From Microbacterium sp. SLBN-154 (GTDB lineage Bacteria; Actinomycetota; Actinomycetes; Actinomycetales; Microbacteriaceae): a stretch of 64,000 nucleotides of DNA. A program made the position numbers and the translations under genes. The stretch spans positions 682,001 through 746,000 of the forward strand of contig NZ_VFNL01000001.1 of assembly GCF_006715565.1 (NCBI RefSeq), read 5' to 3'. Positions 63,309-64,000 of this stretch are shown piece by piece; the first letter of the stretch is position 1; every line of letters begins with the position of its first letter. The notes below the pieces were generated by a model, which was not told the DNA's origin, did not search any database, and saw nothing but the letters and a program-made list of their open reading frames with translations.

Positions 63309-64000
63309 CGCACTGCTCGAGGTTCAGAACCTCAAGAAGGTCTACGAGTCGGCGACCGGCAACGTCGAGGCGATCGGCGACATCAGTTTCCGGATGAAGG
63401 CCGGAGAGCTGGTCTGCATCGTCGGTCCGTCGGGCTGCGGCAAGACGACCCTGCTGAAGTGCATCGCCGGACTCCTGCGCCCCACGGCCGGTTCGGTCGA
63501 GCTCGACGGCCAGGCGGTGACCGCGCCGCCCGAGAGCATGGCGCTGGTCTTCCAGGAGTACGGCCGGTCGCTGTACCCGTGGCTGACGGTGCGCGGCAAC
63601 GTCGAGCTGCCGTTGAAGCACAAGCGGATGTCGCGGACCGACCGCGATCGCCTCGTCGACGATGCGCTGAAGGCCGTGGGCCTCGATCACGCCGACAAGA
63701 GCTATCCCTGGCAGCTGTCGGGCGGGATGCAGCAGCGCGTCGCCATCGCGCGGGCGGTGGCCTATCAGCCCGAGGTGCTGATCATGGACGAGCCCTTCGC
63801 GGCCGTCGACGCCCAGACCCGCGCCGACCTCGAGGACCTCGTGCGCACGCTCCACCGCGAGCGCGGAATGTCGATCCTCTTCGTCACGCACGACATCGAC
63901 GAGTCGGTGTACCTCGGCGAGCGCGTCGTGGTGCTCTCGAAGTCGCCCACCTGGGTGCAGGAGGATCTGGCGATCGACCTGCCCCCGGCGCGTGACCAGA
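63301..64000 (+). CDS. NitT/TauT-type ABC ATPase (cut by right edge)
   Basis: ATPase, first 233 codons seen: Walker A GPSGCGKTT, signature LSGGMQQRVAIARA, Walker B VLIMDEPFAAVD, switch His FVTHDIDES. It starts GTG 63301 with RBS AAGGAGG. Completes the importer begun at 60548; the missing C-terminus is probably short. Confidence 0.92.
   Translation, partial: MPDALLEVQNLKKVYESATGNVEAIGDISFRMKAGELVCIVGPSGCGKTTLLKCIAGLLRPTAGSVELDGQAVTAPPESMALVFQEYGRSLYPWLTVRGNVELPLKHKRMSRTDRDRLVDDALKAVGLDHADKSYPWQLSGGMQQRVAIARAVAYQPEVLIMDEPFAAVDAQTRADLEDLVRTLHRERGMSILFVTHDIDESVYLGERVVVLSKSPTWVQEDLAIDLPPARDQ

Overview
The window is GC-rich, densely coded DNA from an actinobacterium, most probably Microbacteriaceae (Microbacterium-like). 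The evidence is high GC, GTG starts, ATGA/GTGA stop-start overlaps, many leaderless promoters (TANNNT 6-7 bases before the start codon), a DUF222/HNH nuclease, an F420-type luciferase-like reductase and a CrtI gene. I see no rRNA, tRNA, CRISPR array, insertion sequence or phage gene.

Region 1 (1-12.7 kb) is a RiPP cluster whose enzyme set matches class V lanthipeptides (lexapeptide, cacaoidin, pristinin type). It holds a response regulator and histidine kinase with a 38-residue Cys-ending peptide gene between them, then a long overlapping operon: SAM methyltransferase, APH-fold kinase, HopA1-like protein, two precursor peptides (66 and 70 aa, both ending in Gly-Cys), an active/inactive M16 peptidase pair, an F420-type reductase, a LanD-like flavoprotein decarboxylase, a second degenerate APH-fold protein, and an ABC exporter. 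A last small gene of unknown function follows. One palindrome, TCCGAC-N4-GTCGGA or a close variant, precedes the peptide gene, the biosynthetic operon and the last small gene at similar spacing, which suggests a single two-component regulon.

Region 2 (12.7-37 kb) is mostly housekeeping: a membrane protein, a CrtI-type desaturase with a carotenoid-cleavage oxygenase, xthA, pyrE, a YdeI-like protein, a HAD phosphatase, an SDR, an MntR-like regulator, a SpoU methyltransferase, a metal P-type ATPase, a MATE exporter, an M13 peptidase, a beta-lactamase-fold protein, a small kinase, an AIM24 protein, a PaaX regulator and a DUF222/HNH nuclease. Two items stand out: a four-gene operon joining a BcsA-like glycosyltransferase to a GAF-PP2C phosphatase, a STAS protein and an RsbW-like kinase (21.3-25.2 kb), and three tandem 83-bp palindromic repeats (29.33-29.56 kb).

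Region 3 (36.4-64 kb) has two secreted proteins and then a catabolic region that looks like tetrahydrofolate-dependent demethylation of methoxylated aromatic acids. There are three LigM/GcvT-type O-demethylases; MetF and PurU to carry the methyl group toward formate; a MetE-like methyltransferase; a type I extradiol dioxygenase; and GalB, GalC and GalD homologues leading from 4-oxalomesaconate to pyruvate and oxaloacetate. A Liv-type and a NitT/TauT-type ABC importer (the latter cut by the right edge) and IclR, GntR/FCD and PadR regulators complete it. Candidate GntR and IclR operators lie in the divergent promoter regions.
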